64,000 nucleotides of DNA, taken from positions 1 through 64,000 of the forward strand of contig NZ_JAPUVQ010000127.1 in the NCBI RefSeq assembly GCF_029255145.1, in the 5' to 3' direction. Of this stretch, positions 9,012-17,133 are shown one piece after another. How positions within the stretch are numbered: the stretch's first letter is position 1; each line of letters opens with the position of its first letter. The notes beneath the pieces were generated by a model that was not told the origin of the DNA, ran no database searches, and was given only the letters and a program-made list of their open reading frames with translations. Both the position numbers and the translations under genes were made by a program. The stretch is from Accumulibacter sp003538495. GTDB lineage: Bacteria; Pseudomonadota; Gammaproteobacteria; Burkholderiales; Rhodocyclaceae.

Positions 9012-9902
9012 CTATTCGTAGCCGAGGCTCTTGAGCAGTTGCGCATCGTCGGCCCAACCCGACTTGACCTTGACAAACACTTCGAGGAAAACCGGACCAC
9101 CGAACATGCGCTCCATGTCCTGCCTGGCCTCGGAAGCTATTCGTTTGACGACTTCACCGCCCCTGCCGATGATGATCGACTTGTGACCGGCGCGGTCGAC
9201 GACAATCGCCGCGCTAATCCGGCGCAGTTCACCGTCGACAACGAATTTCTCGATGTCGACGGCAGCGCCATACGGCAGTTCGTCGCCGATCAGGCGAAAA
9301 AGCTTTTCACGAATGTATTCGGCGGCCAGGAATCTCTCGCTGCGGTCGGTGATCTCGTCCTCGCCGTAGAGCAGCCCGTCGTTCGGCAAGTGCTTGCGGA
9401 TCTCGGCGAGCAGCACGTCGAGTTGTGCCCGGCGGGTCGCGCTGAGCGGAATCAGCGCCGTGAAGGCTCCCTCGCCGCCAAGGCGCTCCAGATAAGGCAG
9501 CAGATCGGCCTTGTTCCTGATCTGGTCGATCTTGTTCACGACGATGATCACCGGGCAGCCGTCCGCGACGAGCTGGCGCACCGCACGGTCGCGCTCGTCA
9601 AAGCGGCCGGCCTCGACCACGAACAGGACGACATCCACCTCGGCCAGCACCTGCCGGACGCCGCGGTTCATCATCTGGTTCAGTGCGTTGTCGTACCGGG
9701 TCTGGAAGCCCGGCGTGTCGACAAAAACGTATTGCGCATCGGCTTCGGTGAGGATTCCCATGATCCGGTGGCGCGTGGTCTGCGCGCGTCGCGAAACGAT
9801 GCTGAGTTTTTCACCGATCAGCGCGTTGAGCAGGGTCGACTTGCCGACGTTCGGGCGGCCGACAATGGCAATCTGTCCGGACCGGACCTGGGCTTCGCTC
9901 AT
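9012..9902 (-). CDS. era: GTPase Era
   Basis: Ribosome-associated GTPase that binds the 3' end of 16S rRNA and checks 30S assembly. The 296-aa protein has G1 GRPNVGKST, G3 DTPG and G4 NKID, then a C-terminal KH domain with IIIGRGGEVVKRI. A start at ATG 9902 is chosen because it gives the canonical MSEAQ..GQIAIVG N-terminus and overlaps the rnc stop codon. The 64-codon open extension upstream is rnc sequence in another frame. Confidence 0.96.
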   Translation of the reverse strand: MSEAQVRSGQIAIVGRPNVGKSTLLNALIGEKLSIVSRRAQTTRHRIMGILTEADAQYVFVDTPGFQTRYDNALNQMMNRGVRQVLAEVDVVLFVVEAGRFDERDRAVRQLVADGCPVIIVVNKIDQIRNKADLLPYLERLGGEGAFTALIPLSATRRAQLDVLLAEIRKHLPNDGLLYGEDEITDRSERFLAAEYIREKLFRLIGDELPYGAAVDIEKFVVDGELRRISAAIVVDRAGHKSIIIGRGGEVVKRIASEARQDMERMFGGPVFLEVFVKVKSGWADDAQLLKSLGYE

Positions 9903-10576
9903 GTCCGGGCCAGGTTTTCCAGCGCGCGTTCCGCGGCCATCTGTTCCGCAGCCCGGCGCGTTCCACCACTCCCCTCGCTGCGGATGCGCAGTGAATCGAT
10001 CACACAGGCCACGGTAAACAGGTGGGCATGCGCCTCGCCTTCGGTGGCGATCAGCGAATACTGTGGCAAGGCAAGGCGCCGACCCTGAAGGCACTCCTGC
10101 AAGCGCGTCTTGGCGTCCTTGATCTCCTGTCCGGGGGTCGGGGTCAGTTGATCGAGCATCTCTTGATAGAGGCGGACGATGACCCTGCTGGCGGCGTCGA
10201 AACCGGAATCCAGCCAGACCGCGCCAAACAAGGCCTCGAGGGCATCGGCCAGGATCGATGGGCGTCGATGCCCACCACTTTTCTGCTCGCCCTCGCCAAG
10301 GCGAAGAAAACTGCCCAGCGAAAGCGCCACAGCCTGCCGGTGCAGGCTGTCCTGGCGTACCAGATTGGCGCGCAGGCGCGACAAATCACCTTCCGGAAGC
10401 GTTGGAAAGGACTCGAACAGGCGACGCGCGATGACCGCGTTGAGAATGGCGTCGCCGAGAAACTCGAGCCGCTCGTTGTGCGGAGAACAGTAACTGCGGT
10501 GCGTCAGCGCCGTCTGCAGGAGTTCGCGATCCTGGAACTGGTAACCGAAGGCCTGTTCTAGTCCGCGATCGATCAT
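9899..10576 (-). CDS. rnc: ribonuclease III
   Basis: Cleaves double-stranded RNA, processing rRNA precursors and structured mRNAs. The 225-aa product carries the signature ERLEFLGDAIL with catalytic E38 and D42 in the N-terminal nuclease domain, and a C-terminal dsRNA-binding domain from about residue 155. It overlaps era downstream and the DUF4845 gene upstream, each by a few bases. This is the standard lepB-rnc-era arrangement with one extra gene inserted. Confidence 0.96.
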   Translation of the reverse strand: MIDRGLEQAFGYQFQDRELLQTALTHRSYCSPHNERLEFLGDAILNAVIARRLFESFPTLPEGDLSRLRANLVRQDSLHRQAVALSLGSFLRLGEGEQKSGGHRRPSILADALEALFGAVWLDSGFDAASRVIVRLYQEMLDQLTPTPGQEIKDAKTRLQECLQGRRLALPQYSLIATEGEAHAHLFTVACVIDSLRIRSEGSGGTRRAAEQMAAERALENLART

Positions 10577-10938
10577 TGACCCGAATCGCGCGCCGACGCC
10601 GAACCCTGGAATTCGATCAAAAGGCTGACATTGCCAGCCAGCGGAATGCGTCGCTCGTATGAAAAAGCCACCACCACCTGGTTGTCCTGTTTGAAGACGT
10701 CGAGTTCAGCAGAGGTGAAGGTCTTGATATGCTCGACTTCAGCATACTTGCCGTAAGCCTGCCGGATCTCCGAAACGGTCTTGCCGCCGGAATCGGCGGC
10801 AACCGCCTTGACCGCGTGCCTGATCTTGTAATACTCGATGACATCCGGAAGAACCCGGATGACAAGAATGGCGACCAGGCCAATCACGATGCCCCAGATC
10901 AGCAAGGCCGAAAGTGCTAACCCACGCTGACGATTCAT
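10573..10938 (-). CDS. DUF4845 family membrane-anchored protein
   Basis: Small protein of about 121 aa with one N-terminal transmembrane helix (GLALSALLIWGIVIGLVAILVIRVLP) and a soluble, probably periplasmic domain. This matches the DUF4845 family, found between lepB and rnc in many betaproteobacteria; its function is unknown. The start could be ATG 10938 (MNRQRG) or two codons upstream. The N-terminus resembles a type IV pilin-like leader but lacks a clear prepilin cleavage site. It overlaps rnc by 4 bases. Confidence 0.8.
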   Translation of the reverse strand: MNRQRGLALSALLIWGIVIGLVAILVIRVLPDVIEYYKIRHAVKAVAADSGGKTVSEIRQAYGKYAEVEHIKTFTSAELDVFKQDNQVVVAFSYERRIPLAGNVSLLIEFQGSASARDSGQ

Positions 10939-10950
10939 AGTCACCGCTCC

Positions 10951-11739
10951 TTACCTGAACGAACCAATCCGTTTGAGATCACTGAAATTCAACCAGATGA
11001 AAAAGGCCTTGCCGACGATGTTCTCTTCCGGAACAAAGCCCCAGAAGCGACTGTCGCGGCTGTTGTCGCGATTGTCGCCCATCACGAAGTACTCGCCCGG
11101 AGGTACGGTGCAGATCACGCCGGCAGTATTGTAGGAGCAATCGTCGCGATGCGGAAACTGCCCAGGGTGCGGGATGAATGGTGGCGCGTCTTGATCATTG
11201 AGCACATGATGTTCCCCCTCGCCCATGGTTTCGACAAACTGCTCCGAATAGTAGAGTCGTTCCGGGTGAAGATAATCGCCGACCCGCGTCATCGGCACCG
11301 GCACACCATTGATCGTCAATCGCTTGTTCTGGTAGGCCACTTTGTCGCCCGGTACGCCGACGACCCTCTTGATGTAGTCGAGGGACGGATCTTCCGGGTA
11401 GCGAAAGACCATCACGTCGCCACGCTGCGGGCTGCTGACATCGACGACCTTCAGGTTGGCGACCGGCAGCCGGATGCCATAGGTGTACTTATTGACCAGA
11501 ATGAAATCCCCGACCAGCAGGGTGGGAATCATCGAACCCGATGGAATCTTGAACGGTTCGACGATAAACGAGCGCAGGACGAAAACGATCAGAATGACTG
11601 GAAAGAAGCTTGCTCCATACTCGACCCACCACGGATCCTTGGCGTCGGCGACCCGACGCTTCCGGAAGACCAGGGCGTCGGCGGCCCAGATGGCACCGCT
11701 GACCAGCAGCAGGATCAACAGGATCAATGCAAAATTCAC
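10951..11739 (-). CDS. lepB: signal peptidase I
   Basis: Removes signal peptides from secreted proteins at the inner membrane. Starting at GTG 11739, preceded by a good GGGAGGT ribosome-binding site, it is 262 aa. It has two N-terminal membrane helices, the catalytic serine motif IPSGSMIPTL, the catalytic lysine in DYIKRVVGVPGD and the C-terminal box GDNRDNSRDSR. The longer open frame upstream is lepA sequence. Only 14 bp separate it from lepA. Confidence 0.95.
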   Translation of the reverse strand: MNFALILLILLLVSGAIWAADALVFRKRRVADAKDPWWVEYGASFFPVILIVFVLRSFIVEPFKIPSGSMIPTLLVGDFILVNKYTYGIRLPVANLKVVDVSSPQRGDVMVFRYPEDPSLDYIKRVVGVPGDKVAYQNKRLTINGVPVPMTRVGDYLHPERLYYSEQFVETMGEGEHHVLNDQDAPPFIPHPGQFPHRDDCSYNTAGVICTVPPGEYFVMGDNRDNSRDSRFWGFVPEENIVGKAFFIWLNFSDLKRIGSFR

Positions 11740-11753
11740 TTGCTTACCTCCCT

Positions 11754-13550
11754 TTACTTGCCGACACGTAGCACAGCAAGGAAAGCCTCCTGTGGAATCT
11801 CGACCGAACCGACCTGTTTCATGCGCTTCTTGCCTGCCTTCTGCTTCTCGAGCAGTTTCCTCTTCCGTGAGATGTCGCCGCCGTAACACTTGGCGAGCAC
11901 GTCCTTGCGCATCGCCTTGACGTTTTCTCGGGCAATGATGTTGGCGCCGATCGTCGCCTGGATGGCGACGTCGTACATCTGGCGCGGGATCAACTCGCGC
12001 ATCTTGGCCGCCAGCTCGCGGCCGCGATAGACCGAGTTCGCGCGATGCAGAATGACAGACAGGGCATCGACCTTTTCGCCGTTGATCAGAATATCGAGCT
12101 TGACGACATCGGACGCGCGATACTCCTTGAAGTCATAATCCAGCGAGGCATAGCCACGTGAAACAGACTTCAGGCGGTCGAAGAAATCCATCACCACTTC
12201 GGCCATCGGCATTTCGTACACCAGTTGCACCTGCCGCCCGTGATAGGTCATGTCGACCTGATTACCACGCTTCTGGTTGCACAGGGTGATGACGTTGCCC
12301 AGGTAGTCCTGCGGAACGAAAACGGTGATCGTGATGATCGGCTCGCGGATCTCCTCGATCTTCGACAGTTCCGGCAGTTTGGCCGGGTTTTCCACATTGA
12401 CCAAGCTGCCGTCACGCAGCAGAACCTCATAGACGACGGTTGGCGCGGTGGTGATCAGATCCTGGTCAAACTCGCGCTCGAGACGCTCCTGGACGATCTC
12501 CATGTGCAACAGGCCGAGAAAGCCGCAGCGGAAGCCGAAACCAAGCGCCTGCGAGACCTCTGGTTCGTAGCGCAAGGAGGCGTCGTTTAGTTTCAGCTTC
12601 TCCAGTGCCTCGCGCAGCGAGTCGTACTGGTTGGACTCGACCGGATAAAGCCCGGCAAATACCTGCGACTTGATTTCCTTGAACCCCGGCAAGGCCTGCG
12701 CGGCCTGCCGGTCCGAGAGGGTAACCGTATCTCCGACCTTCGCTGCTTGCAGTTCCTTGATCCCCGAGATGATGTAGCCGACCTCGCCAGCCCGCAAGGC
12801 ATCGCGCGGCATCGCCTTGGGCGTAAACACGCCGACCTGTTCGCAGAGGTGCGTCGAACCGGTGGCCATCAGGCGAATCTTGTCCTTGGCTCGCAGCGTG
12901 CCGTCAAAGACGCGGACCAGCATCACCACGCCAACGTAGTTGTCGAACCAGGCGTCCACGAGCAAGGCCTTGAGCGGCGCCTGCGGGTCACCTGCGGGTG
13001 CTGGAATACGCTCGATGATCGCTTCCAGAACGTCCTCGACGCCGAGGCCGGTCTTGGCCGACGCCAGCACAGCTTGGCTGGCGTCGATTCCGATCACGTC
13101 TTCGATCTCCTGGCGCGCCTTGTCCGGCATCGCCGACGGCAGATCGACCTTGTTCAGCACCGGCAGCACGTCCACACCAAGTTCGATCGCCGTGTAGCAG
13201 TTGGCGACCGTCTGGGCTTCCACGCCTTGCGACGCATCGACCACCAGCAGGGCGCCCTCGCAGGCCGACAGCGAGCGCGACACTTCGTAGGAGAAGTCGA
13301 CATGGCCCGGGGTGTCGATCAGGTTGAGGTTGTAGATTTCGCCACTGCGCGCCCGGTACTGCAGCGCCGCGGTCTGTGCCTTGATGGTAATTCCCCGCTC
13401 GCGCTCGATGTCCATCGAGTCCAGCACCTGCGCCTCCATCTCCCGGTCGGAAAGGCCGCCGCAAAGATGAATGATACGGTCGGCGAGCGTCGACTTGCCG
13501 TGATCGATATGCGCGATAATGGAAAAATTGCGGATGTGTTCTATGGACAT
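11754..13550 (-). CDS. lepA: elongation factor 4 (back-translocating GTPase)
   Basis: Ribosome-binding GTPase involved in 30S biogenesis and translation under stress. The 598-aa product matches the family length and contains G1 AHIDHGKST, G3 DTPGH and G4 NKVD, then EF-G-like domains and the LepA-specific C-terminus ending near KKRMKQVGSVEIPQEAFLAVL. It is the first gene of the run that continues through lepB, rnc and era. A strong terminator for the preceding operon lies 33 bp upstream, so its promoter must overlap that region or lie within grx. Confidence 0.97.
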   Translation of the reverse strand: MSIEHIRNFSIIAHIDHGKSTLADRIIHLCGGLSDREMEAQVLDSMDIERERGITIKAQTAALQYRARSGEIYNLNLIDTPGHVDFSYEVSRSLSACEGALLVVDASQGVEAQTVANCYTAIELGVDVLPVLNKVDLPSAMPDKARQEIEDVIGIDASQAVLASAKTGLGVEDVLEAIIERIPAPAGDPQAPLKALLVDAWFDNYVGVVMLVRVFDGTLRAKDKIRLMATGSTHLCEQVGVFTPKAMPRDALRAGEVGYIISGIKELQAAKVGDTVTLSDRQAAQALPGFKEIKSQVFAGLYPVESNQYDSLREALEKLKLNDASLRYEPEVSQALGFGFRCGFLGLLHMEIVQERLEREFDQDLITTAPTVVYEVLLRDGSLVNVENPAKLPELSKIEEIREPIITITVFVPQDYLGNVITLCNQKRGNQVDMTYHGRQVQLVYEMPMAEVVMDFFDRLKSVSRGYASLDYDFKEYRASDVVKLDILINGEKVDALSVILHRANSVYRGRELAAKMRELIPRQMYDVAIQATIGANIIARENVKAMRKDVLAKCYGGDISRKRKLLEKQKAGKKRMKQVGSVEIPQEAFLAVLRVGK

Positions 13551-13583
13551 CGTGTCGGCGCCGTCACGACCGCGCCGCCCCTG

Positions 13584-13607
13584 AAAAAAAAGGTGCCGGT
13601 GGGCACC
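13584..13607 (-). terminator. rho-independent terminator of the sigma-E/mucD operon
   Basis: On the minus strand GGTGCC, a 4-nt loop and GGCACC are followed by eight T residues: a textbook intrinsic terminator. It lies 30 nt past the glutaredoxin-like stop codon and 33 nt before the lepA start. It separates the rpoE operon from the lepA operon. Confidence 0.88.
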
Positions 13608-13636
13608 CTTGGTCGAACTGCCTTAAAACGCGGATT

Positions 13637-13888
13637 CTAGCGGATTTCGCTCAAATAATCACGGACTTTGGCGACATCGAGGAAGTAGTGGCAGAGCTCC
13701 CGGCCATTGTGCAGGAGCACCGGCACCAATTCATCGTACCGGCTTTCGAGCGCGGCATCGGCATCGACGTCCACCACTTCGACTTCGATCCCCAACTCGG
13801 CAGACAAACGTGCCAATGCCCGTTCCATATCGTGGCAGAGATGGCAGTAGCGACGCGAAAGCAGCGTCAGCTTAGTCGGCTGCGTCAC
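13637..13888 (-). CDS. glutaredoxin-like thiol-disulfide protein
   Basis: An 83-aa thioredoxin-fold protein with the redox pair C15-H-L-C18, a central VEVVDVDAD strand and the cis-proline loop ELVPVL. It matches the DUF836/glutaredoxin-like family found beside mucD and lepA in betaproteobacteria. It probably reduces disulfides in the cytoplasm; the partner is unknown. The start overlaps the mucD stop, so it is translated with the sigma-E operon. No signal peptide. Confidence 0.85.
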   Translation of the reverse strand: MTQPTKLTLLSRRYCHLCHDMERALARLSAELGIEVEVVDVDADAALESRYDELVPVLLHNGRELCHYFLDVAKVRDYLSEIR

Positions 13889-15327
13889 TCCGCGCGTCTG
13901 TCGGGCAGACCCTTGATGGTGACGAAGGTTTGCTGATCGCCCCGCCGCACCAGCAGCGTGACACTGGCTGACTTGTCCAGGGGTGCCAGCAGTTTGTTGA
14001 ACTGTTCGACGCTCTTGATCTCGGTGCTCTCGCCGCGCGCAATGATCGCCAGGATGAGATCGCCAGGCCGCAGGTCGGCCCGCGCCGCATTGTTGCGGAT
14101 GTCGTCAATGACCAGACCACCGCTGACGTTGAGCTCGCGCCTCTGGTCGGCAGTCAGCTCCGAGACCACCAGACCGAGCCGATTGGCGGCGCGCTCGACC
14201 GGCTTCGCGTTCCGGGTACCGCGAGCGGCGAGCTTTTCGTCGGGGATTTCGCCGACGACCACCGTCACCTCGCGGCTATGGCCCTTGCGCCACAACTGCA
14301 TGGTCACTTTGCTGCCCGGCCTGGTGGCGCCGACAATCCGTGGCAGATCGCTGGAATTGGTGACGGTCTTGCCGTCGAACTTGAGGATCACGTCGCCCGG
14401 CTCAATACCCGCCTTTTCCGCCGGTCCGCCCTTCTCGACCGCGTTGACCGCTGCCCCCGTGGCCTGGTTCAAGCCAAAAGACTCGGCCAGATCCTTGGTC
14501 ACTTCCTGGATAACGACACCGATTCGCCCCCGACTCACCTTGCCGGTCGCACGCAGCTGCGCCTGAACCTCCATCGCCACGTCGATCGGAATGGCGAAGG
14601 AGATGCCCATGAAACCACCCGAACGGCTATAGATCTGCGAGTTGATGCCAACCACTTCACCCCTCAGGTTGAACAGCGGCCCCCCTGAATTGCCGGGATT
14701 GACCGCCACATCGGTCTGGATGAAGGGCACGTAGCTCTCCTGCGGCAGTGACCGCCCCTTGGCGCTGACGATGCCCGCCGTCACGCTGTTGTCGAAGCCG
14801 AACGGCGAGCCAATCGCCACCACCCACTCGCCCACCTTGAGAACGCTCGGGTCACCCAGACGAACGGTCGGCAGCCCGGTCGCCTCGATCTTGATCAGGG
14901 CCACGTCGGTGCGCTTGTCGGCGCCAATGACCCGCGCTTTCAATTCGCGCTTGTCGGTCAGACGAACGACGACCTCGTCCGCCGAATCGACGACATGCGC
15001 ATTGGTCAGGATATATCCGTCGGAACTGACGATGAATCCGGAGCCCAGCGACCGGTTCTCGAACTCGCGCGGCGCTCCGGGCAATCCCGGCACCCCTGGC
15101 TGGCGGGGCATGAAGCGACGGAAGAACTCGTACATCGGGTCGTTCTCGTCGAACGGGAAGGGCTGCGCACCGCGCCCACCGCCACGCGCGGTCTGCATGG
15201 TGCTGACATTAACCACCGCCGCCCCGTGCTTCTCCACCAACTCCGTGAAATCTGGCAGCCCCCGATTCTGGGCATGTGCCAGAAGCGAAAAAACGGTCAA
15301 GAAGAAAGCCGCAAACAATTGTCTCAT
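13885..15327 (-). CDS. mucD: periplasmic serine protease/chaperone of the DegP family
   Basis: Degrades or refolds damaged envelope proteins and is a usual member of the sigma-E regulon. The 480-aa protein starts at ATG 15327 (AGGAGG 12 nt upstream) with a Sec signal peptide ending near AHA. It has a trypsin-like domain with His (TNAHVVD), Asp (DVALIKI) and Ser (GNSGGPL), then two PDZ domains. It is preceded by rseC, rseA and rpoE on the same strand. The frame extends 54 codons upstream, but those residues are not DegP-like. Confidence 0.94.
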   Translation of the reverse strand: MRQLFAAFFLTVFSLLAHAQNRGLPDFTELVEKHGAAVVNVSTMQTARGGGRGAQPFPFDENDPMYEFFRRFMPRQPGVPGLPGAPREFENRSLGSGFIVSSDGYILTNAHVVDSADEVVVRLTDKRELKARVIGADKRTDVALIKIEATGLPTVRLGDPSVLKVGEWVVAIGSPFGFDNSVTAGIVSAKGRSLPQESYVPFIQTDVAVNPGNSGGPLFNLRGEVVGINSQIYSRSGGFMGISFAIPIDVAMEVQAQLRATGKVSRGRIGVVIQEVTKDLAESFGLNQATGAAVNAVEKGGPAEKAGIEPGDVILKFDGKTVTNSSDLPRIVGATRPGSKVTMQLWRKGHSREVTVVVGEIPDEKLAARGTRNAKPVERAANRLGLVVSELTADQRRELNVSGGLVIDDIRNNAARADLRPGDLILAIIARGESTEIKSVEQFNKLLAPLDKSASVTLLVRRGDQQTFVTIKGLPDRRAE

Positions 15328-15416
15328 GGCACTACATACCCTCCTGAGTGTCAGCTCGTGGCAGTAAACTCCAGACCACGACCAGAACGACGAATTTGAG
15401 GACAACCGGGCGAAAG

Positions 15417-15836
15417 TCAAGACTTGATCGATGGCTGAAAACGCGGGTCGCCGGTGTTGCGCCGCTGCGCACGCCGCAAACCCGCCCAACCAACCAGCAA
15501 GCCGGCGACCGCGCCGACGATCGCGCCGGCTTCGTCGGCCAAGGTGGAACCGGCCAGCGCACCGATCAGCAGCGCCAGCAAGGGAGAGGCATAGGCATGC
15601 AGCGCCCCGTGCCCAATCGCGCCCTCGGCAACGCGCACCCGAACGCGCTCACCGATGACCCGGTGCTCGGGGTTCGGCACCCGGAAAGTGCGCGGCGCCC
15701 TGCACAAAAAGCTGGCGGCATTGCTGCCGCCGCAGCCACCCGGCTCCCGACACCGACCACAGCCACTGTCGTCCATGCGGATCAAGGCATACTCGCCATC
15801 CAGCGCCGCAACAGTACCCCACGCACCGCTCATCAT
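15417..15836 (-). CDS. rseC: RseC/MucC family membrane protein
   Basis: The 139-aa product has an N-terminal cysteine cluster (C26-x2-C29-x5-C35 and C45) followed by two transmembrane helices and a basic tail, as in RseC/MucC proteins. These tune sigma-E activity or take part in reducing SoxR. It lies between rseA and mucD. The RseB/MucB sensor usually found here is missing. Confidence 0.85.
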   Translation of the reverse strand: MMSGAWGTVAALDGEYALIRMDDSGCGRCREPGGCGGSNAASFLCRAPRTFRVPNPEHRVIGERVRVRVAEGAIGHGALHAYASPLLALLIGALAGSTLADEAGAIVGAVAGLLVGWAGLRRAQRRNTGDPRFQPSIKS

Positions 15837-15873
15837 CCAGTCACCTCAGTGCCTAAGCTTGGGCAAGGCGCAG

Positions 15874-16332
15874 CTACGGTTGCCGGAGGGAATTCACCAG
15901 ACTCGGCCGCCAGCTCCGCCGGCGAGGCTGCGCCTCGCCGACGCTGCCGCCCGAAGCAGTGGGCAGCGACTGGGGTGCGATCGCCACTTCAAAGGCCTGC
16001 GGCGAATTGATCGCCAACACCACCCAGCACACCACAGCAACGCCGAGCACCGACGCGGCGACCGACAAGGCCAGCCAGAGCGGCGCGTGGCGCGACGTCA
16101 AGGAACCCGGCATCACCACCGTAGTTTCGGCCGCGAGGCGTTCCCTCAGCCGTCGCGCAAAATCGACCTTCAGCGCACCTTGACCGCGCAGATGATCTCC
16201 GACCAGATGCGCCAGCGCCCAGTCACAACGCAAGTTGCTGTCCTCGCAGAGGCACTTCAAGGCCGCCCTGAGTCCCGCTTGGTCAAGGCCGGCCAGTTCG
16301 CCATCCAGTAATGCCGACATCTGTTCGGTCAT
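15874..16332 (-). CDS. rseA: anti-sigma-E factor RseA
   Basis: Holds RpoE at the inner membrane until proteolysis releases it during envelope stress. The 152-aa protein has the N-terminal sigma-binding domain (MTEQMSALLDGELAG, then a helical segment to about residue 75), one transmembrane helix near 85-108 and a short periplasmic tail. It begins 3 bp after rpoE ends, which fits stoichiometric co-expression. The short periplasmic tail fits the lack of an rseB gene next door, since RseB binds that region. Confidence 0.88.
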   Translation of the reverse strand: MTEQMSALLDGELAGLDQAGLRAALKCLCEDSNLRCDWALAHLVGDHLRGQGALKVDFARRLRERLAAETTVVMPGSLTSRHAPLWLALSVAASVLGVAVVCWVVLAINSPQAFEVAIAPQSLPTASGGSVGEAQPRRRSWRPSLVNSLRQP

Positions 16333-16335
16333 GGC

Positions 16336-16935
16336 TTACCACCTGCGATCAGGAGCAGTATCGAGCAGCGGCCGCAACTTCTCCGCCACCGCCTCACGCG
16401 CACGGAAGATGCGCGAACGCACCGTACCGATCGGACAACTCATCGCCTCGGCGATTTCCTCGTAACTCAAGCCTTCGATCTCGCGCAGGACGATCGCGCT
16501 GCGCAATTCTTCCGGCAAGGCCTCCATCGCCGCATTGATCGTCTCACCGATCTGCTTCGACTGCAGAAGGCTCTCCGGCGTATTGATGTCGCGCAATTGC
16601 CCGGCGTCTTCGAAGCTTTCGGCGTCATGGGTGTCAAACTCGGTCGAGGTCGGCGCGCGACGCCCTTGCGCAACCAGATAATTCTTGGCGGTGTTGATGC
16701 CAATTCGATAGAGCCAGGTATAGAAGGCACTGTCTCCACGAAACGAAGGCAGCGCCCGATAAGCCTTGATGAACGCCTCTTGCGCGACATCCTCGACCTC
16801 CGCCTGGTCGCGCACGAAGCGCGACAACAATCGCGCGAGCTTGCGCTGGTATTTTCCGACCAGAATCTCGAAAGCGTGCTTATCGCCGGCCTGCGCGCGT
16901 TCGACCAGCAACTGGTCAATTTCGCGTTCGCTCAT
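16336..16935 (-). CDS. rpoE: RNA polymerase sigma factor, sigma-E (ECF) type
   Basis: Directs transcription of envelope-stress genes. The 199-aa protein has regions 2 and 4 in the RpoE arrangement: the DVAQEAFIKAYRAL core-binding segment, FYTWLYRIGINTAKNYL, and a region 4 helix-turn-helix ending SCPIGTVRSRIFRAREA. It is first of an operon with rseA, rseC, mucD and the glutaredoxin-like gene. A TATACT box about 70 bp upstream of the ATG may be part of its promoter, but the spacing to a -35 is poor. Confidence 0.96.
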   Translation of the reverse strand: MSEREIDQLLVERAQAGDKHAFEILVGKYQRKLARLLSRFVRDQAEVEDVAQEAFIKAYRALPSFRGDSAFYTWLYRIGINTAKNYLVAQGRRAPTSTEFDTHDAESFEDAGQLRDINTPESLLQSKQIGETINAAMEALPEELRSAIVLREIEGLSYEEIAEAMSCPIGTVRSRIFRAREAVAEKLRPLLDTAPDRRW

Positions 16936-17133
16936 GCTCTTTGCTTATCCTGTCGATGACGTATGGTGTTTTGCGCGGAAGTATAGCGCAAGCGCTCAAT
17001 TGTCATCGTAACAGTGCGTGAGCTCCTGCTCTGACTCGTTCTGCCAGGCAATGGTTCAGCGCCAAACGGGGGGCGCCATTGCGCGGCGATGCGCGTGCTA
17101 TAGTTGCAGCCCTTTCCTGGCAGGGCCTCCAGC

